From CAIJNA01 sp964516815 (GTDB lineage Bacteria; Campylobacterota; Campylobacteria; Campylobacterales; Arcobacteraceae), in contig CAZEXK010000005.1 in the NCBI GenBank assembly GCA_964516815.1, forward strand, positions 1 through 64,000: a stretch of DNA of 64,000 bases. Direction: 5' to 3'. The notes beneath the pieces are model-generated. The model was not told where the DNA came from. It saw nothing but the letters and a program-made list of their open reading frames with translations, and made no database searches. Position numbers and translations under genes: made by a program. Positions 7,721 to 16,788 of this stretch are shown in pieces. Position 1 is the stretch's first letter. Each line of letters starts with the position of its first letter.

Positions 7721-9898
7721 ATGAAAACTATAATAAAATATGTACTAACTGTATCAATTGTTACTTACATTGTAATTTTTATAAATTCTTTATATCCTGA
7801 TCATTTGAAGTATATTGATAATAAAATTAAAGATCATTTTTTTACTACTAAGAATACAGAAGTTTTCAAAAATCATGTTACCATTGTTGATATTGACAAT
7901 AAGAGTATAGAAGAAATTGGTCAATGGCCATGGAGTAGAAATATAATGTCAAGATTAATTAATAATCTTAACGAAATGTCACCTGCTGTTATTGGACTTG
8001 GTATTATATTTTCAGAAGATGATAGAACTTCTCCTTCTAATTATAATAGCAATAATTTAGTAGAAGCTGAAAACTATGATGAAACTTTTGGAAATTCTAT
8101 TGAAAACTCTAATACTCCAGTAATACTGGGATATAATTTTTTAGATACTCAAACTGAAAAAGAAAATTATATTGTTCCTTACGTACCAGCAATTTTTAAA
8201 AATAAAGTTACTAATGATTTAATTGGTTTTTTTGAACCAAGTAGTGCATTATTAAACATTCCAATGATACAAGATGCCTCTTATTCTAGTGGATTTTTAA
8301 ATTCCATCAGAGATGAAAATGGAAGAGTTATTTCTTTACCTATGGTAATGAATTATAAAGGTCATTTATTACCATCGTTTCCACTTGAATTAGTAAGAAC
8401 TATATATTCTACAAGAAAAATATATGTTCAAAACAGTAAAGAATTACAAAATTTTATTAATATAGAAGATGTTAACATTCCAGTGAATGAAACTGCATCT
8501 ATGCTTGTAAATTATACAAATGCGGAAAGTGCAATAAAACATATACCAGCTGTTAATATATTAAATAAAAACTTTTCAAAATTCTCTTTAAATGATATAG
8601 CAAGTAAAATTATCATAATAGGTAGTAATGCATCGGGATTATCTCCTAAAACACCTACACCTTTTGATACACAAATATCTACAATTGATTTACAAGCTTT
8701 AGTTATTGAAAATATATTAAATAAGGATTATTTGTTTAAACCTCATTGGTCAAAGACATTTCACTATTTGAGTACTTTTGTTATTACGTTATTGATATTT
8801 GTAACATTATTTTATGCTTCTGTTATTGTAACTGTAACCACTGCATTAATTTTAAGTGTAGTATCTTACTTTACTTTGGCTCACTTATTTCATGATAAAG
8901 GTTACATCTTAACTAGTAGTTATTTGATCGAAGCTATTTTATTATCACTTATTATTGCAATAATTATTAACTTTTTAAAAAATAAAAAAGATTTGTTAAA
9001 TGTAAAAGGAAAATTTGCATCTAAAGTATCAAAACAAGTTATGGAAGATTTATTAGATACTTCAAAAAAAAAAGGTGACTTGTCCTCAAAACGAAAAAAT
9101 GTAACAATATTCTTTTCTGATATAAAAGGCTTTACAAAAATAACTGAAAAAATAAATGATCCTTCAAATTTAACAAAATATATTAACAGATATATGGATG
9201 CTATGACAAAAAACATTATGATTGATAATGAAGGAACTGTAGATAAATTTATGGGTGATGCTATTATGGCGTACTGGAATGCACCTTATGATGTTAAAAA
9301 TCATAGTGATAAAGCTTTAACTTCTGCTCTTGAACAAATAGTATTACTAGATGACATTAATATAATTAACAAAAAAGAAGAAATGCCTATTCTTCAAATT
9401 AGAATAGGTATCACTGCTGGTGAAGTATTTGTAGGTGAAGTTGGGGGAGAACTTAGAAGTGATTATACTATTATGGGTAAAAATGTAAATCATGCTGCTG
9501 TTTTAGAGCAAGCAGGTAAGTACTATGCTGCTAATATTATTATTTCACAAAGTGTTAAGGATAATGTTCAAAATGACTATACAATGCTTTTATTGGATTA
9601 TATGCAAGTAGATGGTACTAGTGATGCATTTAACATTTACCAAGTTTTTGCTAAAGGTAAAGCAACAGGTTTAGTAGAAAAGTATATTATTAGTTTTGAA
9701 CATGCTGTTCAATTGTATAGAAGTGCTCATATAGATGATGCTATTGTAATTTTTAAAAAATTATTAGATGATGAAGATATATTAAATATAAAATTATGTA
9801 AACTTTATATTTCAAGATGTGAAAATGCTTATGAAGATATAAGGTTAGGTAAATTTACATCAACACAAAAAATAGATAAATCATTTATCTCTGGATAA
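7721..9898 (+). CDS. CHASE2-domain class III adenylate/guanylate cyclase
   Basis: 725 residues: one N-terminal helix, a periplasmic CHASE2 domain (~30-340, with the typical VTIVDIDNKSIEEIGQWPW start), three transmembrane helices (~345-425) and a C-terminal cyclase domain. Metal-binding Asp467 (FFSDIKGFT) and Asp513 (KFMGDAIMA) are present. Lys509 and Thr583 suit adenine recognition. The Asn of the catalytic Asn-Arg pair is present (N590), but the Arg that stabilises the transition state is Val594 (VNHAAVLE instead of VNxAxRLE). Activity may therefore be low or absent unless another chain supplies the Arg. It sits beside FecR-like genes and a secretion locus, suggesting an envelope sensor. It ends 7 bases from the convergent Sel1 gene. 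Confidence 0.9.
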   Translation: MKTIIKYVLTVSIVTYIVIFINSLYPDHLKYIDNKIKDHFFTTKNTEVFKNHVTIVDIDNKSIEEIGQWPWSRNIMSRLINNLNEMSPAVIGLGIIFSEDDRTSPSNYNSNNLVEAENYDETFGNSIENSNTPVILGYNFLDTQTEKENYIVPYVPAIFKNKVTNDLIGFFEPSSALLNIPMIQDASYSSGFLNSIRDENGRVISLPMVMNYKGHLLPSFPLELVRTIYSTRKIYVQNSKELQNFINIEDVNIPVNETASMLVNYTNAESAIKHIPAVNILNKNFSKFSLNDIASKIIIIGSNASGLSPKTPTPFDTQISTIDLQALVIENILNKDYLFKPHWSKTFHYLSTFVITLLIFVTLFYASVIVTVTTALILSVVSYFTLAHLFHDKGYILTSSYLIEAILLSLIIAIIINFLKNKKDLLNVKGKFASKVSKQVMEDLLDTSKKKGDLSSKRKNVTIFFSDIKGFTKITEKINDPSNLTKYINRYMDAMTKNIMIDNEGTVDKFMGDAIMAYWNAPYDVKNHSDKALTSALEQIVLLDDINIINKKEEMPILQIRIGITAGEVFVGEVGGELRSDYTIMGKNVNHAAVLEQAGKYYAANIIISQSVKDNVQNDYTMLLLDYMQVDGTSDAFNIYQVFAKGKATGLVEKYIISFEHAVQLYRSAHIDDAIVIFKKLLDDEDILNIKLCKLYISRCENAYEDIRLGKFTSTQKIDKSFISG

Positions 9899-9905
9899 AC
9901 TAACA

Positions 9906-10853
9906 TTAGAAATATAGTTTATTTCTTTTCATAAATCTGTGAGCGTATTTATATCCATTTATTTTTGACTTATTCATCCAGTGTGCTGCTATTTTGTCAT
10001 CTCTTGTTATTCCTAATCCATAATAATAAGCATATCCAACATAATATTGTGCAGCAGGATCATTTTGTTTTGCAGCTTTAAAAAACCAATAAAGTGCTTT
10101 ATGTTGATTTTGTGTAACAACAATATTATCATCTTCTTTATAAAAATTTCCTAGTTTTACTTGTGCTTTGGTATATCCATTTATGGCTGATTTTTTAAGC
10201 CAATAAAATGCTTTTTCTCCATTACTAGTAAAATATTCACCCATATAATACATCATAGATAAATTGTATTGAGCAATTTTATCGTTTTTCTCGGCTGCTA
10301 TTGTATAAAATTCAGCAGCTTTTTCATAATCTGTAAAAGTACCTCTCCCCAAATAATACATATTCGCTAAGTTATTTGTAGCTATAACGTTTCCATTGCT
10401 TGATGCTTTAGTATACCAATAAAAAGATTGTTCTAAGGCTCTTTTATTTGATTTTTTACTATAGTACATTGCTAAATTTAATTGCGCAATATCATAATCA
10501 AGATTAGCTGATTTTTCATAATAATAAAGGGCTTTTTTTATATCTTTTTTTCCAAAAATTTTTCCAGTTTCATACATATATGCTAAATTATTCTGAGCAA
10601 CTTTATGATTATTTGATGATGCTTTTTTAAACCATTTATAAGCTAAAGATAAATCTTTTTTTATATTATAAATACCATTATAATAAAATAAAGCTAGATT
10701 ATATTGTGCATTTGAATCATTATTATTTGCTAATATTTTATAAGTTTCATATGCTTTTTTGTATTGTTTATTTTTATAATAACTATCTGCTTGTGTAGTA
10801 GTATTTGAAAAAGAAAATGTATAAAAAATCAATACTATATATAATTTTATCAT
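9906..10853 (-). CDS. Sel1-repeat (TPR-like) exported protein
   Basis: 315 residues. Signal peptide MIKLYIVLIFYTFSFS, then about seven 36-residue Sel1 units (ALYWFFKAAKQNDPAAQYYVGYAYYYG is typical). Sel1 repeats are protein-interaction solenoids, often periplasmic in Campylobacterota. Last gene of the leftward operon, 20 bases after the lipoprotein gene. The partner is not evident; an assembly or scaffold role for the secretion machinery is inference from position. Confidence 0.85.
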   Translation of the reverse strand: MIKLYIVLIFYTFSFSNTTTQADSYYKNKQYKKAYETYKILANNNDSNAQYNLALFYYNGIYNIKKDLSLAYKWFKKASSNNHKVAQNNLAYMYETGKIFGKKDIKKALYYYEKSANLDYDIAQLNLAMYYSKKSNKRALEQSFYWYTKASSNGNVIATNNLANMYYLGRGTFTDYEKAAEFYTIAAEKNDKIAQYNLSMMYYMGEYFTSNGEKAFYWLKKSAINGYTKAQVKLGNFYKEDDNIVVTQNQHKALYWFFKAAKQNDPAAQYYVGYAYYYGLGITRDDKIAAHWMNKSKINGYKYAHRFMKRNKLYF

Positions 10854-10873
10854 CTTATTTTTCCAATTTTATT

Positions 10874-11569
10874 TTAGTACTTTAACTTTTTTTTAGGAGG
10901 ACTTTTTTTATTTCGTATTTGTATTACGTCTTGAGGCATTAATTTTTTATTTGGTACATGCCCTTTTAATTTATAGTTTTTTAATCCATCCAAATTTATT
11001 TTAGCAAAATCACTATTGTTTTTTTGTATAGCATTATTGTAATTTGAACGTGTAAGTAAATCTGATTTCTTTGGATTATTATTTTGAATATAAATATTAT
11101 CACATAAGACTTTATTAAAGGCATCTAAGTAACTTCTTTTAGTACATGTTGCCCATTCATCTTTTAGACCTAAAATATAATCAATTCTATCCCACAATAA
11201 TAAATGAGTATTTTCACTAGCATTTTTTTTATTTTTATTAAAATAATCATCTTGTCTTTTAATAATTAATTTTGCTAATGTTTTGTTTGCTTTACTTTGA
11301 ACTTCTAAATTAATTGTATTAATTTCAACATCAACATGTGTACCTCTATGTTTTGCAATACTCATTCTTCCTTGTATTCTTGATTCATATGAATGTACAG
11401 TAAATCTTTTATCTGCTAAATTCAAAACCTTTTTTGCGGCATTGAGCACTATATTCTTATTTATATTGCTATATTCTTTATTTGAAAAGTTTGGATTATT
11501 TTTTGTACATCCACTAAATACTATTATTGATATTAGTAATATCAAGCATGCTTTGATTATATTTCTCAT
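10874..11569 (-). CDS. lipoprotein of unknown function in the LapD/TolC operon
   Basis: 231 residues with a clear lipoprotein signal ending FSGC (Cys21), followed by Thr-Lys, so outer-membrane sorting is expected. I do not recognise the family. Visible features: two later cysteines (ATCTKRSYLDAFNKVLCD), a region HRGTHVDVEINTINLEVQ that could be a beta hairpin, and a Lys-rich tail (SPPKKKLKY). It has no Cys-His-Asp arrangement like the LapG protease. It overlaps the LapD-like gene by 4 bases (ATGA), so it is co-translated with it. Confidence 0.6.
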   Translation of the reverse strand: MRNIIKACLILLISIIVFSGCTKNNPNFSNKEYSNINKNIVLNAAKKVLNLADKRFTVHSYESRIQGRMSIAKHRGTHVDVEINTINLEVQSKANKTLAKLIIKRQDDYFNKNKKNASENTHLLLWDRIDYILGLKDEWATCTKRSYLDAFNKVLCDNIYIQNNNPKKSDLLTRSNYNNAIQKNNSDFAKINLDGLKNYKLKGHVPNKKLMPQDVIQIRNKKSPPKKKLKY

Positions 11570-13731
11570 TTACTTGTCCCATAAAATCCTAATGATTTTA
11601 ATATATTGTTATCTTCTTCATTTTGTACGTCATCTGCTAATAATAACATATTTTTTGATAAAGAATAATCAGCAATCTTATGTAATCTTATTTTTTTATC
11701 ACTATTTATATTATTTGTTTCATGTGAGTGTACTCTTATATAACTAATATCAATTTTATTTAATTGCTCTTTTGTAAAGTCATCATAACTAAATCTTTTT
11801 AATATGATTTGACTGTTAAATCGTTTTACATTGTTTGTAAATTGTAAAAATTCATCAAAATTATTTTTTGCTGTAAACGATGTAATACTAAATACAGTAT
11901 TTTCTACAAAGTCATGATAATCAAATAATAATTTTGATTCAAGCCATATCATAAATTCATTATTTAGTATTGAATGTATTGATAGATTTATTGCATATTT
12001 GTGAGTTATTTCACTTTCTTTTATATGTTCAAAAACTTTAGTTATTAGTTTTTTATCAAATTCTATAGCTAATTCCATTTCTTGAGCAACTGCAATAAAT
12101 GTACCTATTGGCATTACTTCATCATTAGAGTTTATAATATTTGGAACTACTTCTTGCATTAGTAGTGTTTTTATTTCATTGTCATATGTATATGTATTGT
12201 ATTTGTAAGATAAATCAAAGGTATTGTTATGAATTATATCACTAACTTCTTTTTCCAATTCAACATTAATAGAATCGTGCTCTTTTCTTTTATCTATGTG
12301 ATATGTTATTTGTTCATTTGAATTGTGTGTATTTGAATATAATTTAGTTAATTCATCATCTAAATCCATTGTACTACTATATTGATTAAATGGAATAGAT
12401 ACCATATGTATTATTTTTGATTCTATATCAAAATTATTTTTTATTACATCATTTTCTTTTACTATATCTTCCATAAGTTCATTTAATTGTAAGAATCTAA
12501 AATTTTTAGCAACTATAATAAAATCACTACCATTAATTCTGTAAAAACTTAAATCTTCTTTATCTTTATTAATATTCATAGCATCTTTTGTACTTGTAAC
12601 AAAAGTTTTAATAAGTTTATCTGTATTTTCAATAGTATTTCTTTGTGAAAATACATGTAAACAAGCTAGTTTTATTTTTATAATATATGAATTGGTTTTA
12701 TTTAAATATATCATTTTCATATCATTAACAAAAATTTTGTTTGTAGGCAAATTTGTTAGGCTATCAGTTGCAATATTTACCTCTATCATATTTCTATTTA
12801 CAATCATTTCACTCATTAATTTGGCCATCTTACTAGATAATAGTGATATATTAGTAGAAACATTTTTTATGTCTTCATAATGTATGTTATTATTCTTATA
12901 AGTATAAAATCTATTATTTAAAATATCATCTGTATATTCATTTAGTCCTCTTAGAGATTTATTGATACTACCTTGTACATGAATATAATTAAATATATAA
13001 AATAATATAAATAAAATTATAAAAATGAAACATAAGTAGTAAAAAAACTGGGTAATTTCTTCTTGAATTTTGTCATATATAAGGTTATTATCTTGTACAT
13101 AACTAACAATTGCATATTCAAGTACTAACTTAGCATATATCTTTTTTTTAATTATATTGTCTTTAATTGGAAGTACTTTTCGTAACAAGCTTGAGAGATA
13201 TGTTTGATTAATTACAGTAGTTTTATTATATTTTGGCATATTAAATTTTATTTTTGATATTGTATTTGTTATTTCATTAAAACTAGATGCTTGAAATTTA
13301 ATAATTAATTCATTTGAATAATCAAAATCATTTTCATTATTTAAAACATATATTAAAGGATCTATTTGATTTAATTCGCCGTAACTATCATCAACTAAAA
13401 CATCATGTAACTGCCACGAAAAATCTATCTTATCTTCGGCATTTAATATGATATTTTTTTTTGTAATTAAATGTTCTGTTAATTCAATGGTAATATTTTT
13501 AAAAACATTTGTTTTACTCAAAGCATTTAAATTTAATTTTAACAATTCTGTCTGATTATGTAATATATAGTCACTAGATTCATTTATAAAATCTGAAAAA
13601 GATGTTTTTGCAATTTTATCTTGAGCTTTTATTATATTATTTGAGTATGTATTAAAATAATATAAATAAGTAAATACTATTAACATTACAAATGTAACTA
13701 TTAAAAATAAGAGATATTTTAGTACTAACAT
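11566..13731 (-). CDS. LapD-like transmembrane receptor with degenerate GGDEF and EAL domains
   Basis: 721 residues. Transmembrane helix ~4-26, a periplasmic domain to ~225, a second helix ~228-248, a HAMP-like segment, then GGDEF-like (~320-460) and EAL-like (~490-715) domains. The GGDEF motif reads NGSDF (400-404), and the EAL region around TLLMQEVVP lacks the catalytic acids, so neither c-di-GMP synthesis nor hydrolysis is expected. This is the layout of LapD, the inner-membrane c-di-GMP receptor that controls retention of type I secreted adhesins by holding the LapG protease. No LapG is seen in the window. The gene lies between the TolC-family gene (TAATG overlap) and the lipoprotein gene, which supports an adhesin-control role. 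Confidence 0.75.
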   Translation of the reverse strand: MLVLKYLLFLIVTFVMLIVFTYLYYFNTYSNNIIKAQDKIAKTSFSDFINESSDYILHNQTELLKLNLNALSKTNVFKNITIELTEHLITKKNIILNAEDKIDFSWQLHDVLVDDSYGELNQIDPLIYVLNNENDFDYSNELIIKFQASSFNEITNTISKIKFNMPKYNKTTVINQTYLSSLLRKVLPIKDNIIKKKIYAKLVLEYAIVSYVQDNNLIYDKIQEEITQFFYYLCFIFIILFILFYIFNYIHVQGSINKSLRGLNEYTDDILNNRFYTYKNNNIHYEDIKNVSTNISLLSSKMAKLMSEMIVNRNMIEVNIATDSLTNLPTNKIFVNDMKMIYLNKTNSYIIKIKLACLHVFSQRNTIENTDKLIKTFVTSTKDAMNINKDKEDLSFYRINGSDFIIVAKNFRFLQLNELMEDIVKENDVIKNNFDIESKIIHMVSIPFNQYSSTMDLDDELTKLYSNTHNSNEQITYHIDKRKEHDSINVELEKEVSDIIHNNTFDLSYKYNTYTYDNEIKTLLMQEVVPNIINSNDEVMPIGTFIAVAQEMELAIEFDKKLITKVFEHIKESEITHKYAINLSIHSILNNEFMIWLESKLLFDYHDFVENTVFSITSFTAKNNFDEFLQFTNNVKRFNSQIILKRFSYDDFTKEQLNKIDISYIRVHSHETNNINSDKKIRLHKIADYSLSKNMLLLADDVQNEEDNNILKSLGFYGTSK

Positions 13732-16073
13732 TAATTATTACTTTTAGAACTATTGGTTTCAAGTGTTTTAATTAATTTATCTAAAGATAAAGACTTGTCA
13801 TTTTTATCAATATTGATATCCCCTTTATTTGTTTCTATTTTAATTTCATTTTCATTTGCTAGTTCATTAAATGTTTGTAATATTTCAACTTCGTTATGGT
13901 TTTTATATTTTTTATATAAATCTTGTTTTAGTTTTATTTTTTCGATTATAGGATGATATTTATTTTTTATTTCAGATTTATTATTTAATGCATCCAAAGC
14001 TTGCGAATAAGTATCAAATAATCCATACATAACTTTAACCCATTCCCCATTTCTTCCATATTTAAATACTAATGAGTTATGAGTGATATTTTGGTCAGTT
14101 ATTAGTCTTTCTGCTTGTTTTATATTTGATAATGAAGATATATTAATACTATAAGCATTTTCATCTGCTTTTAAAAATTCATTTTTAAATTCTATATCAG
14201 TTTGAAATACTTTTTTGGGTACATTTTTTATTATATACGGACTTACATTTGTTTGTAATCCACTAATATAAGCTGAGTATAATTTTTTAACATATGATGT
14301 TTTATGTACAACGAATTTATATTTTTTATTTTTCATTTTTAAAATAGCATGTTTTGCTTCTTTTTTATTTTTATATATTCCTCTTGCTATGTAAGTTCTT
14401 ATTTGTACATTTTTATTAAGATTTTTTTGATTTAATGTTCCATTTTTCTTTATTGAATCATAAGCAAAAGCACTTTTATACAAGTTATTTGATTTTATAT
14501 ACTTATATGCATCATAATTATTGTTAAAATCACTAATTACTACTGTATAACTATTGTTTTTTGCTATTAAAAATTTATCTTTAAAGTTTACAATATCATC
14601 ATAAGAATATCTTTTTACATGGTCTAAATAACTATTTTTCTTTAAATTTATATTTTGTTTATTTTTTGATTCAAATTTTATTGGTTTAATTATAGATGCA
14701 ACGGAACTATAATCAACAAAACTTGTACTAAAAGGATCAATATCAAAATATGAAGCAAGTTTATTAGTTTGATCAAGAACAGTAAATACACTTATAAGAT
14801 AATTTTCTTTAAATCCTAATAATTGAAGTTCAGCGTCCATTAGTTGTCTATGTCCTTGCAATAAAACTTGCATATCTTGTTCTCCTAATTGAAAACCATC
14901 CCAATAAATACCAACCATTTTATTTAATGATCTAATTTCTTCTTTTGAACTCTTCAGTGATTTACCTAATGTTTTAATAGTATTATATAATCTTGATGCA
15001 TCCCATGTGATTTTTTTAATGTCTTCTTTATAAAGGTATTCTTTTTCTTTGATACTTGAATGAGTCTTGATTATTTTATTTACATCTTTATTTTGATTGT
15101 ATAAATTTTGTCTATATACTACTTTAGCACTTAATGAGTCCTGTTCATCAATAAAATTATCTTGTTGAAAAAGATGATCTACAGCCACTTCCAAATGTAC
15201 TTCTGGTTTAAACAAAGATTTATATCTTTTTAATGTATGCTTCTTACTTAAAATAACTAATCTATGGTTCATTAACGCTAAGTTTTTTATTAGTATTTCA
15301 TCTTTTAAATCTTTGTACGAATCCAATGTTAAGTTAAAACTTTTTTGGTAAGGTTTTGTATGTTTAAAGTTGTCATTTAAAACATATATATAATAATCAA
15401 TTGAATCGGCTAAATCAGATTGCAAATCATTTAGAGCAGTTTGTGAGTTCGCAACTGTTGCTTTAATAGCAGATAAATCGCCTACATTTATAGCACCACT
15501 GTCGTATTTAACTTGTGATATTGATAATATTTTTTTTAATTTAGTCATATTTTTATTTGCTAGGACAACTTTTTCATGATTAAATAAAAGTTCAAAATAT
15601 GCTTTAATAGCAACGGTTATTACATCATTTACGGTCATCTCATATTGCATTTTTGAGATTTGTAGTTTAGCTTTTTGTGCTTTAATTTTGTATTCTATAC
15701 TACCACCAGAATATAATAATTGTTCAAGCAATAGTTTAAACTTGTCTTCTCTTGATGTAGAATTTTCCCTAATACCTTTAGTTTTATCTTCTACAGTTTT
15801 TGAATTTGTATGCTTAGTATCAATTTGAAACCCAACTACTGGTAAGTAAGAGTTATTTACATTATTATAGTCTATATTTGATTGAATTAATAATTTTTCT
15901 TTTTCTGCTTTTAATTTATTACTTGAAGATAAGGCTTCTAAAATAACTCGTTTTAAACTTACTTTCTTATAATCTTTAAAATTTATCTTAGCATTATTAG
16001 CATTCAATGTTGTTGGTTTGATTAATTGAAAAAAAAGTAATGTAAGAGATAAAGTTAAAATAAATTTATTCAT
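13731..16073 (-). CDS. TolC-family outer-membrane channel with C-terminal SPOR-type repeats
   Basis: 780 residues against ~450-490 for ordinary TolC. Signal peptide at the N-terminus, then a TolC body to ~450 with the typical VAIKAYFELLFNHEKV and VKYDSGAINVGDLSAIKA helices. After a linker come two SPOR-like modules: ~508-585 (SYTVVISDF...IARGIYKNKKEAKHAI) and ~639-700 (AYSINISSL...WVKVMYGLFDTYSQAL, close to the DamX pattern WYVVxYGxYxSxxxA). The tail should be periplasmic and could bind peptidoglycan or a partner. It overlaps the MotB-like gene by 8 bases and the LapD-like gene by 1 base. Probable outer-membrane partner of the HlyD/ABC pair at 688-5921. Confidence 0.85.
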   Translation of the reverse strand: MNKFILTLSLTLLFFQLIKPTTLNANNAKINFKDYKKVSLKRVILEALSSSNKLKAEKEKLLIQSNIDYNNVNNSYLPVVGFQIDTKHTNSKTVEDKTKGIRENSTSREDKFKLLLEQLLYSGGSIEYKIKAQKAKLQISKMQYEMTVNDVITVAIKAYFELLFNHEKVVLANKNMTKLKKILSISQVKYDSGAINVGDLSAIKATVANSQTALNDLQSDLADSIDYYIYVLNDNFKHTKPYQKSFNLTLDSYKDLKDEILIKNLALMNHRLVILSKKHTLKRYKSLFKPEVHLEVAVDHLFQQDNFIDEQDSLSAKVVYRQNLYNQNKDVNKIIKTHSSIKEKEYLYKEDIKKITWDASRLYNTIKTLGKSLKSSKEEIRSLNKMVGIYWDGFQLGEQDMQVLLQGHRQLMDAELQLLGFKENYLISVFTVLDQTNKLASYFDIDPFSTSFVDYSSVASIIKPIKFESKNKQNINLKKNSYLDHVKRYSYDDIVNFKDKFLIAKNNSYTVVISDFNNNYDAYKYIKSNNLYKSAFAYDSIKKNGTLNQKNLNKNVQIRTYIARGIYKNKKEAKHAILKMKNKKYKFVVHKTSYVKKLYSAYISGLQTNVSPYIIKNVPKKVFQTDIEFKNEFLKADENAYSINISSLSNIKQAERLITDQNITHNSLVFKYGRNGEWVKVMYGLFDTYSQALDALNNKSEIKNKYHPIIEKIKLKQDLYKKYKNHNEVEILQTFNELANENEIKIETNKGDINIDKNDKSLSLDKLIKTLETNSSKSNN

Positions 16074-16785
16074 TTTTATTTACAGCCTTCACTATAATTA
16101 AACCAAATTTAGAATCAAATTCAGCAGGAACTTCATGTTTACTGTTTAATTTTAATTTTATATTTTTAGCAGGAAAATCAAGATTTTTAATCAATAGTCT
16201 TGTATAAACAACTCTACCTAAAGAAATTTGCTTTGTTATACTAGCACTAACTTCTTTTTGAGGATCTATTGTAGTTAATTGCAATTTCGCACTAGGATAT
16301 TTATTTTTAATTTTATTTACAAATATTTCTAATCTATGAATAATTTGTTCTTCTACAAATATCTCATTTCCATTATACTGAATGTAGAATACTTTTTCTT
16401 CTTCTAGTATATCTTGAGTTTGTTTAATGTCATTTTTCATAGAATCACCAATATTTTCTCCTGATTCCTCTTCACCAGTAGCTGCATCCATAAAAGCTTG
16501 CATGCTTTGATCAGATTTCAATACAATATCATCTTTATTATTGCTAGTCGCATCATTTTGTTCTCGACTTTTTGATGTATTTAAACTCATTGGTTCAATT
16601 TTTGAGAGTATAACTTCGGTCTGCGATAAAGAGCCATCATAACTTACTTTATATTTAAATTGAGCATAATAAACAATATTTATAATTAAAACTAGTAAGA
16701 ATAATAATAGTACCAAAATCACTGATGAAAAAATATCAACAAATGATGGCCAGGGATTAAATTCTTCTAAACATTTTTGTGCCAT
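16066..16785 (-). CDS. MotB/OmpA-like ion-channel stator-type protein
   Basis: 239 residues. The N-terminus (FNPWPSFVDIFSSVILVLLLFLLVL) is the single helix of MotB/ExbD-like proteins, with Asp17 in the position of the proton-carrying Asp. A linker rich in charged residues (~60-130) leads to a degenerate OmpA-like domain in which the peptidoglycan-contact residues appear kept (Asp174 in TTID; Arg191 in ISLGRV). It would pair with the MotA-like protein encoded 3 bases upstream to form a proton-driven unit anchored to the wall. It is not the flagellar motB: the neighbours are secretion genes. Confidence 0.75.
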   Translation of the reverse strand: MAQKCLEEFNPWPSFVDIFSSVILVLLLFLLVLIINIVYYAQFKYKVSYDGSLSQTEVILSKIEPMSLNTSKSREQNDATSNNKDDIVLKSDQSMQAFMDAATGEEESGENIGDSMKNDIKQTQDILEEEKVFYIQYNGNEIFVEEQIIHRLEIFVNKIKNKYPSAKLQLTTIDPQKEVSASITKQISLGRVVYTRLLIKNLDFPAKNIKLKLNSKHEVPAEFDSKFGLIIVKAVNKNE

Positions 16786-16788
16786 ATA

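Noticed and set aside
10874..11569. Lipoprotein as a LapG-type protease
   Set aside because: No Cys-His-Asp arrangement of that family, and LapG is not a lipoprotein of this layout.
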